Notes: generated by a model from the sequence alone, not told the origin. DNA of 64,000 nt from Semisulcospira habei (GCA_036245525.1 BTPG01000002.1:168870625-168934624); one strand, 5' to 3'. Numbered from the stretch's first letter, positions 52,800-63,300 are shown. A program made the numbers and translations.

Positions 52800-52955
52800 A
52801 CGGTCCAGGTATTTTTTTTAAATACCCAGATAAACCAGGTATTATGCAGATTTGCCATGACCTTATTCTGTCGACCCCCAGCGGGGATTGAACCCAGAAC
52901 CTTGCGTTCTCCTGTCAGCCGCATTAACCACTGTGCTATTGGGACCGCTGTGATA
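52800..52955 (-). mobile_element. tRNA-derived SINE head
   Basis: The minus strand reads CCCAATAGCACAGTGGTTAA (A-box-like) and GGGTTCAATCCC (B box, plus 52884-52895), then non-tRNA sequence (GACAGAATAAGGTCATGG). The acceptor stem does not pair, so not a functional tRNA. Confidence 0.65.
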
Positions 52956-52988
52956 GTAGGAAACTTGAACTTATATTTAAACCTGAGG

Positions 52989-53018
52989 TGAGCTTTTTTT
53001 TTTTTTTTTTTTTTTTTA
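52989..53018. repeat. Poly-T tract
   Basis: Long T homopolymer adjoining the SINE head. Confidence 0.9.
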
Positions 53019-53450
53019 AACAAAAGTTTATCAAAATTATTCCAAGGAAAGCATTGAATAAATATTGCAAAGGTGTAGATGCATTTGGGGGAGAGTTAGT
53101 GTGTATTTGAAAATACACTTGTGGTTTTACGATGTCATGCTTGATATGTGTGAATCGTTTTGTCAAACCGCAAATGTAAGTTTTGATTGTAACTCTCTCT
53201 GGGGTGTCACGGCAGCTTGCATTGTTGTGTGCAAACCATTACAAAAAGGGACTAATCTGAGCTGTTTTCTGACGATAAGGGCTCCCTCCTTGCGTTGACA
53301 GGCAATGCTGTCTGCACGGCAATTCGAACAGAACAACAACAAAAACTCAGTGAGCTGCATGATTCTCTTCTAACACCGACCCTCGTGCATGCAGCCATCG
53401 GTACTGTGCTCAGTACACAGTACGTATAGAGCTCTGCATGCAATAGGAAG

Positions 53451-53615
53451 TTAACCCGTTCAGTGCGGAGAAAATGTAGACAGCACCGACCCAACTGCAA
53501 GAGCTACAGATCCTCATGAGCCCCCGCATAGCGGGGGCTCATGAGGATCTATGACTTTTGCTGTCAGCACTTTGAATCCATGTTACTGGGACAGAGTTTT
53601 TGGGTGTTGATTTAA
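53451..53615. mobile_element. FB-C foldback MITE, complete
   Basis: TTAACCCGTTCAGTGCGG to GGGTGTTGATTTAA. The hairpin arms are almost exact. Its right TTAA (53612-53615) is also the left TTAA of the next element. Confidence 0.8.
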
Positions 53616-53826
53616 CCCATTCAGCCCTGACGCCCTACAGCAGGGGATGGGTCGACCATGATAATTCAAGGGTAGTGCCAGATTAGCTTGGCGCCTGTCG
53701 GCGCCAAGCTAATCTGGCACTACCCTTGAATTATCATGGTCGATCCACCGTCCTGCAACAGGTGCATAGTCGTTAGATGACATCTAAAAAATTTGGGAAA
53801 TACGTGCGCCGGGCTGAATGAGTTAA
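53612..53826. mobile_element. FB-A2 foldback MITE, complete
   Basis: TTAACCCATTCAGCCCTGAC to GGGCTGAATGAGTTAA, hairpin perfect around CGCCTGTCGGCG. It is directly adjacent to an FB-C with a shared TTAA. Confidence 0.9.
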
Positions 53827-53828
53827 GG

Positions 53829-54060
53829 AAGATTGGTCCGTGGCGCAGTGGTTAAAGCGCCTGCCACCAATGCCAAAGGTACGAGGTTCGAAAACGGGTT
53901 CCGGCGTCGGACTTTTCTCCTCTGGTAAGTGTCACCGTTAATTCGGGCGGACCGTCGGGGGTTCTTTCTCCGGGTACTCCGGTTCTTCCATTCCCCACCC
54001 CCAACACTTTGGTACCGGTTTCAGGCCACTTTACAAATTTCAAATACATGCGATCAAAAA
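53829..54060 (+). mobile_element. tRNA-derived SINE
   Basis: CCGTGGCGCAGTGGTTAAAG (A box) and GAGGTTCGAAAAC (B-box-like) followed by a tRNA-unrelated body with a TCTCCTCTGGTAAGTGTCAC-type segment. It starts immediately after the FB-A2 TTAA. The duplications are not clear. Confidence 0.65.
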
Positions 54061-54079
54061 TCTCTGTAACTTCAGTAGC

Positions 54080-55080
54080 TGAACTGGCCCTTCGTCTGTC
54101 TGTACTGTGTTTGTCTTAAATGGCGTAAATCCGTGTGTGTTACGTGAGTGTGCTGGGTTTCAGTTCGCGGCGCTTTGAGTCGATTTGCCCAAAAATTGAG
54201 AAAAAGCTCCTATATAATAACGGTATTATTATTATTAGATTGCAGCAACACAGCCTGCGTCAATTGGCACTGAACGGGTTACAATTATTAGGGACGCGAG
54301 CACAACCATCTATGCAGTAGTCTTATTCTATATGGACACTACCCGTTAACTGTCACGATCGAACGGTATTTGGTAGTTCCAAAGTAGTGTCTGTTTAGCT
54401 TGGCACGCGCGCCCGCGTGTGCAGTGTAGTGTGTGCGGCAGGAACCCCACATACACCCGTTGTTTCACTTCTACGCTGCGAAATCAGATGCAAGAACGGG
54501 AGATGTGCACAACACAACGTATCTAAATTGAGCATGTTAACTTGCAACTTTTGATTTCGGGGTAGTCGCGTTCACAGGTTTGTAACGTACACGAAACTCA
54601 ACGGAAAAGAATGCAGTTTTCTGCACTGTAAGTACAAATGTGCAAGCCCCTCGTTTGTGCAATCACAGTTTCAAAATCTTCAGGCATTAGAGAAATGTCG
54701 TCTGGAAAACGTAGTAAAGCTGAGGGATATTCTTTAATGAGTAGTGTATACTTCATACAACGAATTGTAAGTGTGCAGCGGAGACAGTCTGTTTACAGCA
54801 AGGGACTGGAGAAAAATTGTGACATTCAGCAACGACTCAAGTTAAAGCAATTTCTCACACTGACTTGATCTGAGAGATACTAAACCAGGCCAAGACATGT
54901 TTGACCATAGAGATAAATTTCTCCTTAGTCTTTCAATTCATATTTCGTTTATCTGTATCTGCATCAGTTCTAAGTGGAGTCCCAAGCAGGGGATAATCCT
55001 GCAAGTTCTACATCTTTCTTCTCAGTGTATGTACAGCCGTTCAGCGGTCAGTCGACTGAGAATGGCCTTGTCTCCGGCTC
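54080..55080. other. No gene or clear repeat seen
   Basis: Only short ORFs without recognisable domains. Confidence 0.4.
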
Positions 55081-55083
55081 TCC

Positions 55084-55256
55084 CCACCCCCCCCCCCCCC
55101 CCCCAAAAAAAAAAAAAAAAACACAAAAAAAAAACAAAAAACAAACAAACAAACAAAACAAAAAAACAAACAAACAAACAAAAAAAACAAACAAACAAAA
55201 AAACAACAAACAAACAAACAAAAAACCCAAAACAACAACAACAACAACAAAAACCC
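55084..55256. repeat. C-run, A-run and (AAAC)n region
   Basis: C homopolymer, then A-rich DNA with many CAAA units. Confidence 0.95.
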
Positions 55257-55294
55257 CACTGTCGTTCCATCTAGAACCAGGTGGTGAACTTTTT

Positions 55295-55977
55295 AAGTCC
55301 CTTCTATTTGTAGAAGGGACTTTTTAGGACGGGTCGCGGTGTGGCGAATTTAATAGCATGTCCATGATGTCAAAGGTGGGCAGGCTAAACCTCTAAAAAT
55401 TAAAGTAACAAGATAAAAATTACGTCATGTCTAGTTACGCTAACCTCGCTGCCGAACGTACATTTGGCGCGAAGAGCCGTATGTGCCTATGTATGTATGT
55501 ATGTGCGTATGTATGTATGTATGTATGTCAGTGTGTGCGTATGTATGTAAACAAGAGAATATCCGATATTTCTATACACACAAGCTTGAAACTTGGCCAA
55601 ATACTTTTTTAGGTGGGTGGCTAAGAGAGCCGCTCCGAGCATATTGTAATTGAATGTCTCATTGAAGACATAAACAACCGTTTATAGGAAGTCGGTTGAC
55701 CCAGATTAGAGTCCGTAATTTTTGTCATATTTACTTGAACTTTTGCATATAGCTAGTTTGAAGAAAGACATTGGATGAGTTCGTTAGCCAGCTCTGTACC
55801 CTTTCAACTTCTTTAGTAAAAATGTATTCTTTTCAGAAATAAATTAAGACACTAAAAAACCTTTACTTCTAGAGAAAGTCAGACAGTGGCGGTGACGTAA
55901 AAGAGGCAACTCCGTCACCACGCAGACACTGACATAATACTCTAAATATGACGTCATTCTCTCTCTCGCGCGCGCGG

Positions 55978-56013
<36 letters not shown>

Positions 56014-56525
56014 AGCATGCGCGCATCTCCAGGAGGAATAGATCCTCATGCGCCCTCCAGGCGCATGAGGATATATGCCTCTTGGAGATGTCTGGAGCTC
56101 GCGCGCATGCACGCACTAACACGCACACACACATCGACGCGCTTTCAGAAGAGCATGCAGGTGACCCGTGTACGTAGTATATCATGTAGCTAGGTAAAGT
56201 CAACCTGCTTTCACACAAATTATAGCAAGACTGAAATTGTACCGTGAAGTTCTAGTTTTGTCACCATTTTCTCAAGCCTATGAAGCGAAAGTGAAACTCG
56301 TATCACGTAAAATATAAAAGTACGTAAAAACTAAAACTTACATCATGACAAATGACGTTTGACAAAATCAATGAAGTGTATGCCCCACGCCCCTTATAGA
56401 ACTCACTGACGCATTGGCAGATTTACGAGTCTTTTCAATAGGAGATAATTCAACATCAGAATCAGGTCAAAGACAAAAGGTAGATACCATTGACAGCGAG
56501 AACAGCTCTCATAGAGAAGGGACTT
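55295..56525. mobile_element. Candidate DNA transposon, copy 2
   Basis: AAGTCCCTTCT at 55295 and AGAAGGGACTT at the far end are an exact 11-bp inverted pair. Internal blocks match 27476-29609 in order and show the empty solo-LTR site. It contains an FB-C hairpin (56024-56098) and microsatellite. No transposase is present, so non-autonomous. Confidence 0.6.
56024..56098. mobile_element. FB-C variant hairpin
   Basis: CATCTCCAGGAGGAATAGAT and the inverse ATATGCCTCTTGGAGATG; CATGCGCC/GGCGCATG is a matched change from CATGAGCC/GGCTCATG. Confidence 0.7.
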
Positions 56526-56636
56526 TGTGGGTTATGGTTCATCCCATCTTGTTTTTCCTCCACCTTGTGGTCCATATGTATTGTAAAGCGCTACGAGCTT
56601 GCTTTTTTGTGCGGAAGGGCGCTATTTAAAACTCTA

Positions 56637-56738
56637 TACTAACGAGCAAAAGAAATGCGACATTTTTGGAATCATCGGAAACACTTTAGTAGTGTTTCTG
56701 ATGATTCCAAGCATGCGCATTTCTTTTGCTCGTCAGTA
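56637..56738. mobile_element. FB-G TA-flanked palindrome
   Basis: CTAACGAGCAAAAGAAATGC and GCATTTCTTTTGCTCGTCAG ends with GAATCATCGGAAACACT arms, TA on both sides. It abuts a TTGTAAAGCGCT..GGCGCTATTTAAA fragment like the CR1-type 3' end. Confidence 0.75.
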
Positions 56739-56897
56739 CAGTTACCTGCAGTAGGAACAACAGTATTTTGAGGGCAATGGGTGGGACCACTCTCCGGCTA
56801 TTCCAAACTGACGCGACCTGCGGTGTGAGGTCTTCACTGACATTTCTGTCTATAGATATGGCCATTATTGGTAGAGAAAGTTTGATGAGTCTGTGTG

Positions 56898-56945
56898 TGA
56901 TGGTGTGTGTGTATGTGTGTGTGTGTGTGTATGGTGTGTGTGTGT

Positions 56946-57017
<72 letters not shown>
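56898..57017. repeat. (GT)n microsatellite
   Basis: Long GT tract with two interruptions. Confidence 0.97.
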
Positions 57018-57219
57018 TCCCGTTATTTGTGTGTAAGATAATTAATTGAGACTGGTGGGCTGGAACAGGCGGTAGGTCAAGAGATACGATTTAACTAACC
57101 CGAATCTGTCTGTAAGCGAAATAAATATATAGATATACAGATCAGGTCAAATTCGCGTTCCGTCTAAATCTGTGCATACGTGTAAATTTGATGTGTGCCG
57201 TCTGTGCAGATTTTGGACC

Positions 57220-57399
57220 TTAACCCTTTTAGCCCTACCATTTCTCAGATTTTGGAGGTGTTGCCTATATGACTATGTACCAGTTGCAGGAGATGGCTTG
57301 ACCATGATTATTCAAGGGCAGCGCAAGATTAGCTTGCCGCCTGAAGGCGCCAAGCTAATCTGGCACTATCTTTGAATTATCATGGTCAATCCAACTCCT
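57220..57399. mobile_element. FB-A MITE, left part, split by the RTE insertion
   Basis: TTAACCCTTTTAGCCC start, imperfect hairpin (GATTAGCTTGCCGCC / GGCGCCAAGCTAATC), interrupted at AATCCAACTCCT. The remainder (CTGCTGTAGGGACTC..AAAAGGGTTAA) lies at 60709-60738. Confidence 0.85.
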
Positions 57400-57678
57400 C
57401 CTCGCGCTGGGACCATATGGCGTTGAGGCGCGTCCCCTGGGTGGTGGATAGGGGGTCCCTCGTGAGAGGGGTGCACCGAATGAAATAAGGTGCCGTGAAC
57501 CAACATGGTCTAAGGGAAGGTGACCCCGACAGAAAACCCCTGGTCCTCCTAGTAAGGGGGTTGGGCGTGGGGGTAGCTTCCCCACCCTGCAAAAAAGGAA
57601 ATAGCTACAAAAACGCCGACGAAAAGACTAACAGTAATTCCTTTCCTGGAGGAGGAAGGTTCTTCTACCAGAAGACTT

Positions 57679-58251
57679 ATGACGTCCTGTGGTGAAAGCC
57701 GGAAGTCTTCGGAAGCCACAGGACCGAGCCGCCTCTCTCTATCCAGGGATACAACCATGGGCACATGGAACGTCAAGACCATGTACCAGAGCGGCAAGGC
57801 CGCCCAGATAGCAGCGGAAATGCAAAAGTACAACCTTTCCCTGCTAGGTATCAGCGAAGCCAGATGGACGCAGTCTGGCCAGAAAAGGCTGTTAAGTGGG
57901 GAGATGATTCTGTATTCAGGTCATGAAGAGGAGAATGCCCCACATACAGAAGGTGTAGCATTCATGCTGTCACCAGTGACACAGAGAGCGCTGATGGGCT
58001 GGGAACCTCTTGGGCCAAGAATTATCACAGCAGCCTTTAGAACCAAGAAAAAGCTCAAGCTGAACGTCATCCAGTGTTATGCGCCCACTAATGACAGTGA
58101 CGAGGAAGAGAAACAAGAGTTCTACGACCGACTCCAGAGTGCCTTGGACAAATGTGCGGAGCGAGACATCACCATCGTCATGGGCGATTTTAATGCCAAA
58201 ATAGGGGAGGACAACACCGGATACGAAGAGGTGATGGGAGACAGGGACTAG
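57679..58251 (+). CDS. RTE-like LINE: endonuclease part
   Basis: Encodes the APE-type endonuclease start: MGTWNVKTMYQSGKAAQ (a likelier native start than the first Met), LLGISEARWTQSGQ, a YAPTNDSDEE block and MGDFNAKIGEDNTGYEEVMG. The frame stops at 58249. Shifting by one base at about 58230 restores GLGSEMSENGERF, so a one-base loss splits the ORF. The domain nicks DNA to prime reverse transcription. Confidence 0.85.
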   Translation: MTSCGESRKSSEATGPSRLSLSRDTTMGTWNVKTMYQSGKAAQIAAEMQKYNLSLLGISEARWTQSGQKRLLSGEMILYSGHEEENAPHTEGVAFMLSPVTQRALMGWEPLGPRIITAAFRTKKKLKLNVIQCYAPTNDSDEEEKQEFYDRLQSALDKCAERDITIVMGDFNAKIGEDNTGYEEVMGDRD

Positions 58252-58259
58252 GCTCGGAG

Positions 58260-60140
58260 ATGAGTGAGAACGGGGAGAGGTTTGTAGACTTTTGTGCTCT
58301 AAATCGACTTGTCATTGGAGGCAGCATCTTCCCACACAGAAGAATACACAAAGCAACTTGGGTCTCACCTGACCATACAACAGAGAACCAAATAGACCAT
58401 ATCTGCATTAGCAAGAAATTTAGAAGATCCTTTCAAGATGTTCGAGTGAGGAGGGGAGCAGATGTCGCCTCCGACCACCATCTGCTTACCTTAAGAATGA
58501 AGCTCAAGCTAAAGAAAAGCCGCACAGAGACAACAAGAAGACAGCGCTATAATGTAGGCCTCCTGAGAGAAATTGGAGTTAGAGAAGAGTTCAAACTGGT
58601 GCTGTCCAACCGGTTTCAAGCGCTACAGGAGCTAGTAAATGAAGAGGAGGTGGTCACCACAGAGCAGCAGTGGAAGGCAGTTAGAGTGGCGCTGAACTCA
58701 ACCTGCAAAGACACTGTAGGGTTCAGGAAACACCATCACAAGGACTGGCTGTCGGCACAGACCTTGAAGAAGATAGAAGTGAGGAAGCAGAAGAAAGCAG
58801 CTGTCAACAATAGTCGCACGAGAGCAGCCAAAGTAAGGGCACAGGGGGAATACTGGGAAGCCAACCGCGAGGTGAAGAGTAGTATCAGGGCAGACAAGAG
58901 GGCATACACAGACAGCCTGGCAGCAGAGGCAGAAAAGGCAGCAGGCAGCGGCAACATGAAACAGCTCTACGACATTACCAGAAGATTGTCAGGCAAGTAT
59001 GGCCATACAGAAAGACCAGTAAAAGACAAAGAAGGCAAGCCTATTGCAGACAGAGCAGACCAACTCGACAGATGGGCCGAGTATTTTGAAGAGTTACTGA
59101 ACAGACCTAGCCCACCCGACCCCCCAGACATCCAGCCGGCAGAGACCGACCTACCCATCAGCTGTGACAGACCGAGCCGGGAAGAAATCAGAAGAGCAGT
59201 GGCATTCTTGAAGAACGGCAAAGCAGCAGGCCCAGATGGCATCCCAGCGGAGTCTCTGAAAGCAGACCTTGAGACAACAGTGGAGATGCTGTACCCACTG
59301 TTTGGAAAGATCTGGGAAGAGGAGGTGATGCCGGCTGACTGGAAGGAGGGGTACCTAATCAAGCTTCCCAAGAAAGGCGACCTCAGCAAGTGTTCCAACT
59401 ACAGAGGAATCACCTTGCTGTCAGTACCAGGAAAGGTCTTCAACAGGATCATCCTGGAGAGAATGAAGAGCTCCGTTGACCCCCAGCTGAGAGACCAGCA
59501 AGCAGGATTCAGGAAGAACCGATCATGTATAGACCAGATCGCCACTCTCCGCATCATCGTGGAACAGTCTCTGGAGTGGAGCTCCCCGCTGTACGTCAAC
59601 TTTGTGGATTATGAGAAAGCATTTGACAGTGTGGACCGAGAGACTCTGTGGAAACTCCTACGACACTACAGTGTACCCACAAAGCTCGTCCGCCTGATCA
59701 AGAGCAGCTACGATGGCATGACATGTCGCGTGATCCACGAAGGGCAGTTCACCAGGGAGCTCCAGGTCAGAACCGGTGTCAGGCAGGGGTGTCTGCTGTC
59801 TCCGTTCCTCTTCCTACTGGCCATAGACTGGGTCATGAAGATGACCACAGAGCACAGACGAAGTGGAATACAGTGGACACTGTGGACACAGCTTGACGAC
59901 CTCGATTTTGCAGACGACTTGGCATTACTGTCCCACACTCATCAACAAATGCAGGACAAGACCACGAGGCTTGCTGACATCTCGTCCCAAGTGGGCCTCA
60001 CCATTCACAAACAGAAAACAAAGACAATGAGGCTGAACGCAACCAGGGAAGAACCAGTCTTGCTTGCTGGCACCCCGTTGGAGGAGGTGGAGTCCTTCAC
60101 CTATCTCGGGAGCATCATAGACAAAAAAAGGCGGCACTGA
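58260..60140 (+). CDS. RTE-like LINE: endonuclease end and reverse transcriptase
   Basis: 626 codons. The endonuclease C-terminus comes first (GGSIFPHRRIHKATWVSPDH, NQIDHICIS, ASDHHLL with the catalytic His), then a Lys/Arg-rich linker with NNSRTRAAKVRAQ. The reverse transcriptase follows: NGKAAGPDGIPAESL, SNYRGITLLSVPGKV, GFRKNRSCIDQ, YEKAFDSVDRE, VRQGCLLSPFLFLLAID and catalytic DLDFADDLALLS near residue 550, then FTYLGSIIDKK. The frame is lost at ~60128, where an A-run has one more A than in the copies at 18050 and 26777. Confidence 0.9.
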   Translation: MSENGERFVDFCALNRLVIGGSIFPHRRIHKATWVSPDHTTENQIDHICISKKFRRSFQDVRVRRGADVASDHHLLTLRMKLKLKKSRTETTRRQRYNVGLLREIGVREEFKLVLSNRFQALQELVNEEEVVTTEQQWKAVRVALNSTCKDTVGFRKHHHKDWLSAQTLKKIEVRKQKKAAVNNSRTRAAKVRAQGEYWEANREVKSSIRADKRAYTDSLAAEAEKAAGSGNMKQLYDITRRLSGKYGHTERPVKDKEGKPIADRADQLDRWAEYFEELLNRPSPPDPPDIQPAETDLPISCDRPSREEIRRAVAFLKNGKAAGPDGIPAESLKADLETTVEMLYPLFGKIWEEEVMPADWKEGYLIKLPKKGDLSKCSNYRGITLLSVPGKVFNRIILERMKSSVDPQLRDQQAGFRKNRSCIDQIATLRIIVEQSLEWSSPLYVNFVDYEKAFDSVDRETLWKLLRHYSVPTKLVRLIKSSYDGMTCRVIHEGQFTRELQVRTGVRQGCLLSPFLFLLAIDWVMKMTTEHRRSGIQWTLWTQLDDLDFADDLALLSHTHQQMQDKTTRLADISSQVGLTIHKQKTKTMRLNATREEPVLLAGTPLEEVESFTYLGSIIDKKRRH

Positions 60141-60199
60141 TGCAGATGTCAGAGCACGAATCGGTAAAGCCAGAGCAGCCTTTCTCCAGTTGAAAAAAA

Positions 60200-60694
60200 G
60201 TGTGGAGCTCCAGAGAGCTGTCACAACACACCAAAGTCCGGATTTTCAACTCCAATGTAAAAGCAATTCTCCTATATGGAGCAGAGACTTGGAGATTGAC
60301 AAAAACCACAGTCAACAGAGTACAGACCTTCATGAACAGTTGCCTTAGAAGAATTTTGAAAATCCACTGGCCAGAGAAGATCAGCAACGTCAGACTCTGG
60401 GAGAGAACAGAGCAGATAACAGCAGCGAATGAAATTGGGCGAAGAAGATGGGGATGGATCGGTCACAGTCTGAGAAAGCCAGCTTCCAGTATCACTAGGC
60501 AGGCATTGTCATGGAACCCCCAGGGAAAGAGGAAAAGAGGTAGGCCGAGAAACTCCTGGCGTCGAGACCTCCAAGCAGACATCAAGAAACTGGGAACCAC
60601 CTGGAGTAGAATCGAAGGAGAAGCACATGACAGGAGTTGCTGGAGGTCTCTCGTCGACGGCCTATACCCGGGTAGGGGTGACAGGCGTAAGTAA
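60200..60694 (+). CDS. RTE-like LINE: C-terminal region
   Basis: 164 codons with LLYGAETWRLTK, RRILKIHWPEKIS, RRRWGWIGHSLRKP, KRKRGRPRNSWRRDLQ and a final SLVDGLYPGRG, the basic C-terminal region of this LINE family. Separated from the RT frame by two one-A insertions in homopolymers (~60122-60128 and ~60193-60199). These could be real or sequencing errors. Confidence 0.85.
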   Translation: MWSSRELSQHTKVRIFNSNVKAILLYGAETWRLTKTTVNRVQTFMNSCLRRILKIHWPEKISNVRLWERTEQITAANEIGRRRWGWIGHSLRKPASSITRQALSWNPQGKRKRGRPRNSWRRDLQADIKKLGTTWSRIEGEAHDRSCWRSLVDGLYPGRGDRRK

Positions 60695-60708
60695 GTAATC
60701 CAACTCCT

Positions 60709-60738
60709 GCTGTAGGGACTCGGGGCTAAAAGGGTTAA
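60709..60738. mobile_element. FB-A MITE, right end
   Basis: CTGCTGTAGGGACTCGGGGC.. to AGGGTTAA completes the FB-A begun at 57220. Confidence 0.8.
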
Positions 60739-60870
60739 CATCTTCATTGCCGAGAAAAATATTGAACACCGCCGACACCCAACTGCAAGAGGCATGGATC
60801 CTCATGAGCCCCCCCGCAGTTGCGGGGGCTCATGAGGCCTCCGGCCATGCCTCTTGCTGAACTGAACTAC
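60735..60870. mobile_element. FB-C foldback MITE, adjacent
   Basis: TTAACATCTTCATTGCCGAG shares its TTAA with the FB-A end. CAAGAGGCATGGATCCTCAT arm; the right arm has changed to GAGGCCTCCGGCCATGCCTC. The right terminus is unclear. Confidence 0.7.
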
Positions 60871-60879
60871 TTTTTTAGC

Positions 60880-61420
60880 AGCCGAGGATCCTCTCAATGG
60901 CAGGCTTTGCCAATATTTGCCGATACAACCGGTTCTCAGTGTTGTGACGCAACAACAAAAACTATATCTATCTTTCCCTGCACTATTCGCGTGTGTGCAT
61001 AGGCTCAAGTCACATAGGTTTTCTAAGGCCCATTATACGCATCGGCAAAACTCTCCAGTGCGCACAAAGGCGAAGAAGTGCAGAAAAGGTCTCATTTTGG
61101 ACGTCCCGGCAGACTTCAGGTCATGTTACATATTCAAATGAGGTAGGTGAGGCAGTGCAAGAACCGTTAAAAAAAAAAAATCTTCTGCCTTCTTTAGCAT
61201 TGTGTACAGAGGCAGCATGCTGGAATTTGCTTAAAATCTCTTGATAGATGAGAAGAGACATGTTTGGTGCTTTGATTCATACCTGAGCCTTGGCTTAACC
61301 TCTTTTTGTCCTAGTTTGAGTTGCCAAGCAGATGGTGATTTGAGTTGTGTACCAGTTTTGGCTGCGCTTGGATGTAGGGTTGGTACAGAATCATGTTGAT
61401 AGCCAGGAAATGAGACTGGT
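60880..61420. other. No gene or clear repeat seen
   Basis: Intergenic DNA with short chance ORFs. Confidence 0.4.
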
Positions 61421-61429
61421 GATGTCCTT

Positions 61430-61470
61430 TTTTTTTTTTTTTTTTTTTTTTTGGGGGGGGGGGGGGGGGG
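61430..61470. repeat. T-run and G-run
   Basis: T homopolymer followed immediately by a G homopolymer. Confidence 0.95.
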
Positions 61471-61713
61471 ATTTTGTGCATGGCAAATGTGCAGCAAGTG
61501 GGCGTGGTGTTGTTTAGGGGATTGAAAAATGAGGGCCCGGATGACTGGGACAGACCAAGGAGGCTAAGGCATTTTAGCAGATGGGACTGCAGGGGAGGCC
61601 CACTGTGTGCTTTGACCTGTCTTAAATTGAGGCGACCTGCTCCGGGCAGTAAAGGTTTAATAGTTCGCCATGATATCCTACATAAATGTTCTTACATCGT
61701 ATTTATGTCTTAC

Positions 61714-61941
61714 AAGAACTCATTCAGCCCCGACACACCATATGCCACAGCAAGACATGGAGCGTGCATGATAGTTCAAGGATGCTGCCAGAATAGCTTG
61801 GCGCCCATAGGGCGCCAAGCTATTCTGGCACCATCCTTGAACTATCATGATGCTCGATCTGTCTCTAGAACTGTAATACAGTCTGTCAGAGGGAAAGTTC
61901 AAAATGTGAGGATTTCGGTCCTTGGGTAGAATGTGATAATG
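61714..61941. mobile_element. FB-D foldback MITE
   Basis: ACTCATTCAGCCCCGACACA start and GGGTAGAATGTGATAA end; the hairpin GATAGTTCAAGGATGCTGCC pairs around GCGCCCATAGGGCGC with one arm difference. Confidence 0.8.
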
Positions 61942-62157
61942 CCGGCTTGACAATGGCCTAGCCAAGTAAAATTACGCCACAGGTCTATCACAATACTGAA
62001 TTGCAATTAACTTATGATTACGCAGATAGTATGATGTCGTAATATCAGCGAAAGACTTTGTTGCTCGTCTTCTCCTTTGCACGGTACGCGGGAGAGTTCC
62101 TTTTGTTACGCACAAAAGGCAGTGGAAAACCTCTGGTACGTATGTGTGCCTACTTAA

Positions 62158-62528
62158 AGTACCATTACGCGTAAATTTGAAGACACATTTCAACACCATT
62201 TGCGTTTGTTATGCCTTATCGACATACCTAATGAACTTTAACGGCAGTTTGAACATGCAGCAAACACACATGCCGCGTAATTGCACGTATTTATTCTGCG
62301 CATTCGTTAGCGTGTCAATCTATTGTTAGCTGTTTCTCGTACTGATACAGCTGTAATTATAGAACGGAGTGGAGTCGTTGTCAGGTTACTTGATATTAAG
62401 ACGACCTATGTTGAACTGGATTCTCCTATGTCTAAATGAACGATAACTAGACATGTGCGAGGCGTTTCGTAACCATCTGTTACAAAAGTGTACGTTTGAA
62501 CAGTAACGGCGGTAGTGGGCCTTTGAAT
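62158..62528. repeat. Dispersed ~370-bp repeat, copy 2
   Basis: Matches 19090-19460 in block order. Here TTAAAGTACCATTACGCG precedes it and GGTAGTGGGCCTTTGAA ends it, so the two ends are weakly inverted. Confidence 0.7.
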
Positions 62529-62685
62529 GAATTGTGAAATTTTTGAAGAAGTGTGTAAAAGTCTTAGTTGAGGCAAGACAACGTTGAGAACACGTTGCTT
62601 TACGGTTAGCTCTTTTGTCCAGCAGCTCATTGTAAAACATCGTAAGAACATTTACAAAGGAGAAATTGCAAACTATTAACCCCCT

Positions 62686-62800
62686 GAACTGCTGGGGCAA
62701 GGCGAACGCTATCCATCTGCAAGAGACATAAACCCTCATGAGCCCCCGCAGGCGCGGGGGCTCATGAGGATTTATGTCTCTTGTTAGTCTTAACTTCAAT
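62686..62800. mobile_element. FB-C foldback MITE
   Basis: TTAACCCCCTGAACTGC start; GACATAAACCCTCATGAG and CTCATGAGGATTTATGTC arms (GATTTATG variant shared with 22399). Confidence 0.75.
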
Positions 62801-62804
62801 TCCG

Positions 62805-63290
62805 GCAATTCAATTCAAAAACTTTATTGTGTCAGTCTAGCCGACAAATTTTCTTTCGTTGGGATCACATGCGCGCGTACGGTTTTAGCCACATTATTTC
62901 AATGTTGAAAAAACAAACAAACAAAACACTACATGACCACAGTGTTAGTGGTATAGGAGTGAGTCTGCCACTTGCAAGATACCACTGCGACATCTGAGGT
63001 GCAAGTTCCTCGACGGCGTCAACAAGGAGAGAGAGAGAGAGATACGCTAGTTAACACACTCTTCATTTAGGAGACGGATGGCCGAGGGTACAAAGCTGCT
63101 CTTGTAGCGTTTGGTTTTAACAAGAGGAGCCTTGGTTTTAACACTTCGTGACGCCTATTTTGGGTCCCAGTGACACTGCGGTCTTCGAGGCGAATGTCGG
63201 TCAGCGTGTCGTGATTTCAGACGCGCAGTTCGTGCAGTGATCAATTGCAGCAAAGGGATTAATACCGGTATAAAGCAGGGCCATGCACTG
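62805..63290. other. Unclassified sequence
   Basis: Starts CAATTCAATTCAAAAACTTT, a motif common at 3' ends of dispersed invertebrate repeats, with a GA tract at 63027-63042. No ORF recognised. Confidence 0.35.
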
Positions 63291-63300
63291 GACAACCTGC

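Larger units (their letters stand above)
57400..60696 (+). mobile_element. RTE-like LINE, near full length
   Basis: Begins CCTCGCGCTGGGACC, identical to the start of the copy at 26368, and ends in (GTAA)n. Perfect 12-bp duplications AATCCAACTCCT (57388-57399, 60697-60708) lie inside an FB-A. It contains a ~280-bp leader, then endonuclease, RT and C-terminal regions separated by three single-base frame disruptions (coding entries below). Confidence 0.93.

Noticed and set aside
52860..52955. A functional tRNA gene
   Set aside because: The A and B boxes are recognisable but the acceptor and anticodon stems do not form properly, and non-tRNA body sequence follows; a SINE head is more likely.
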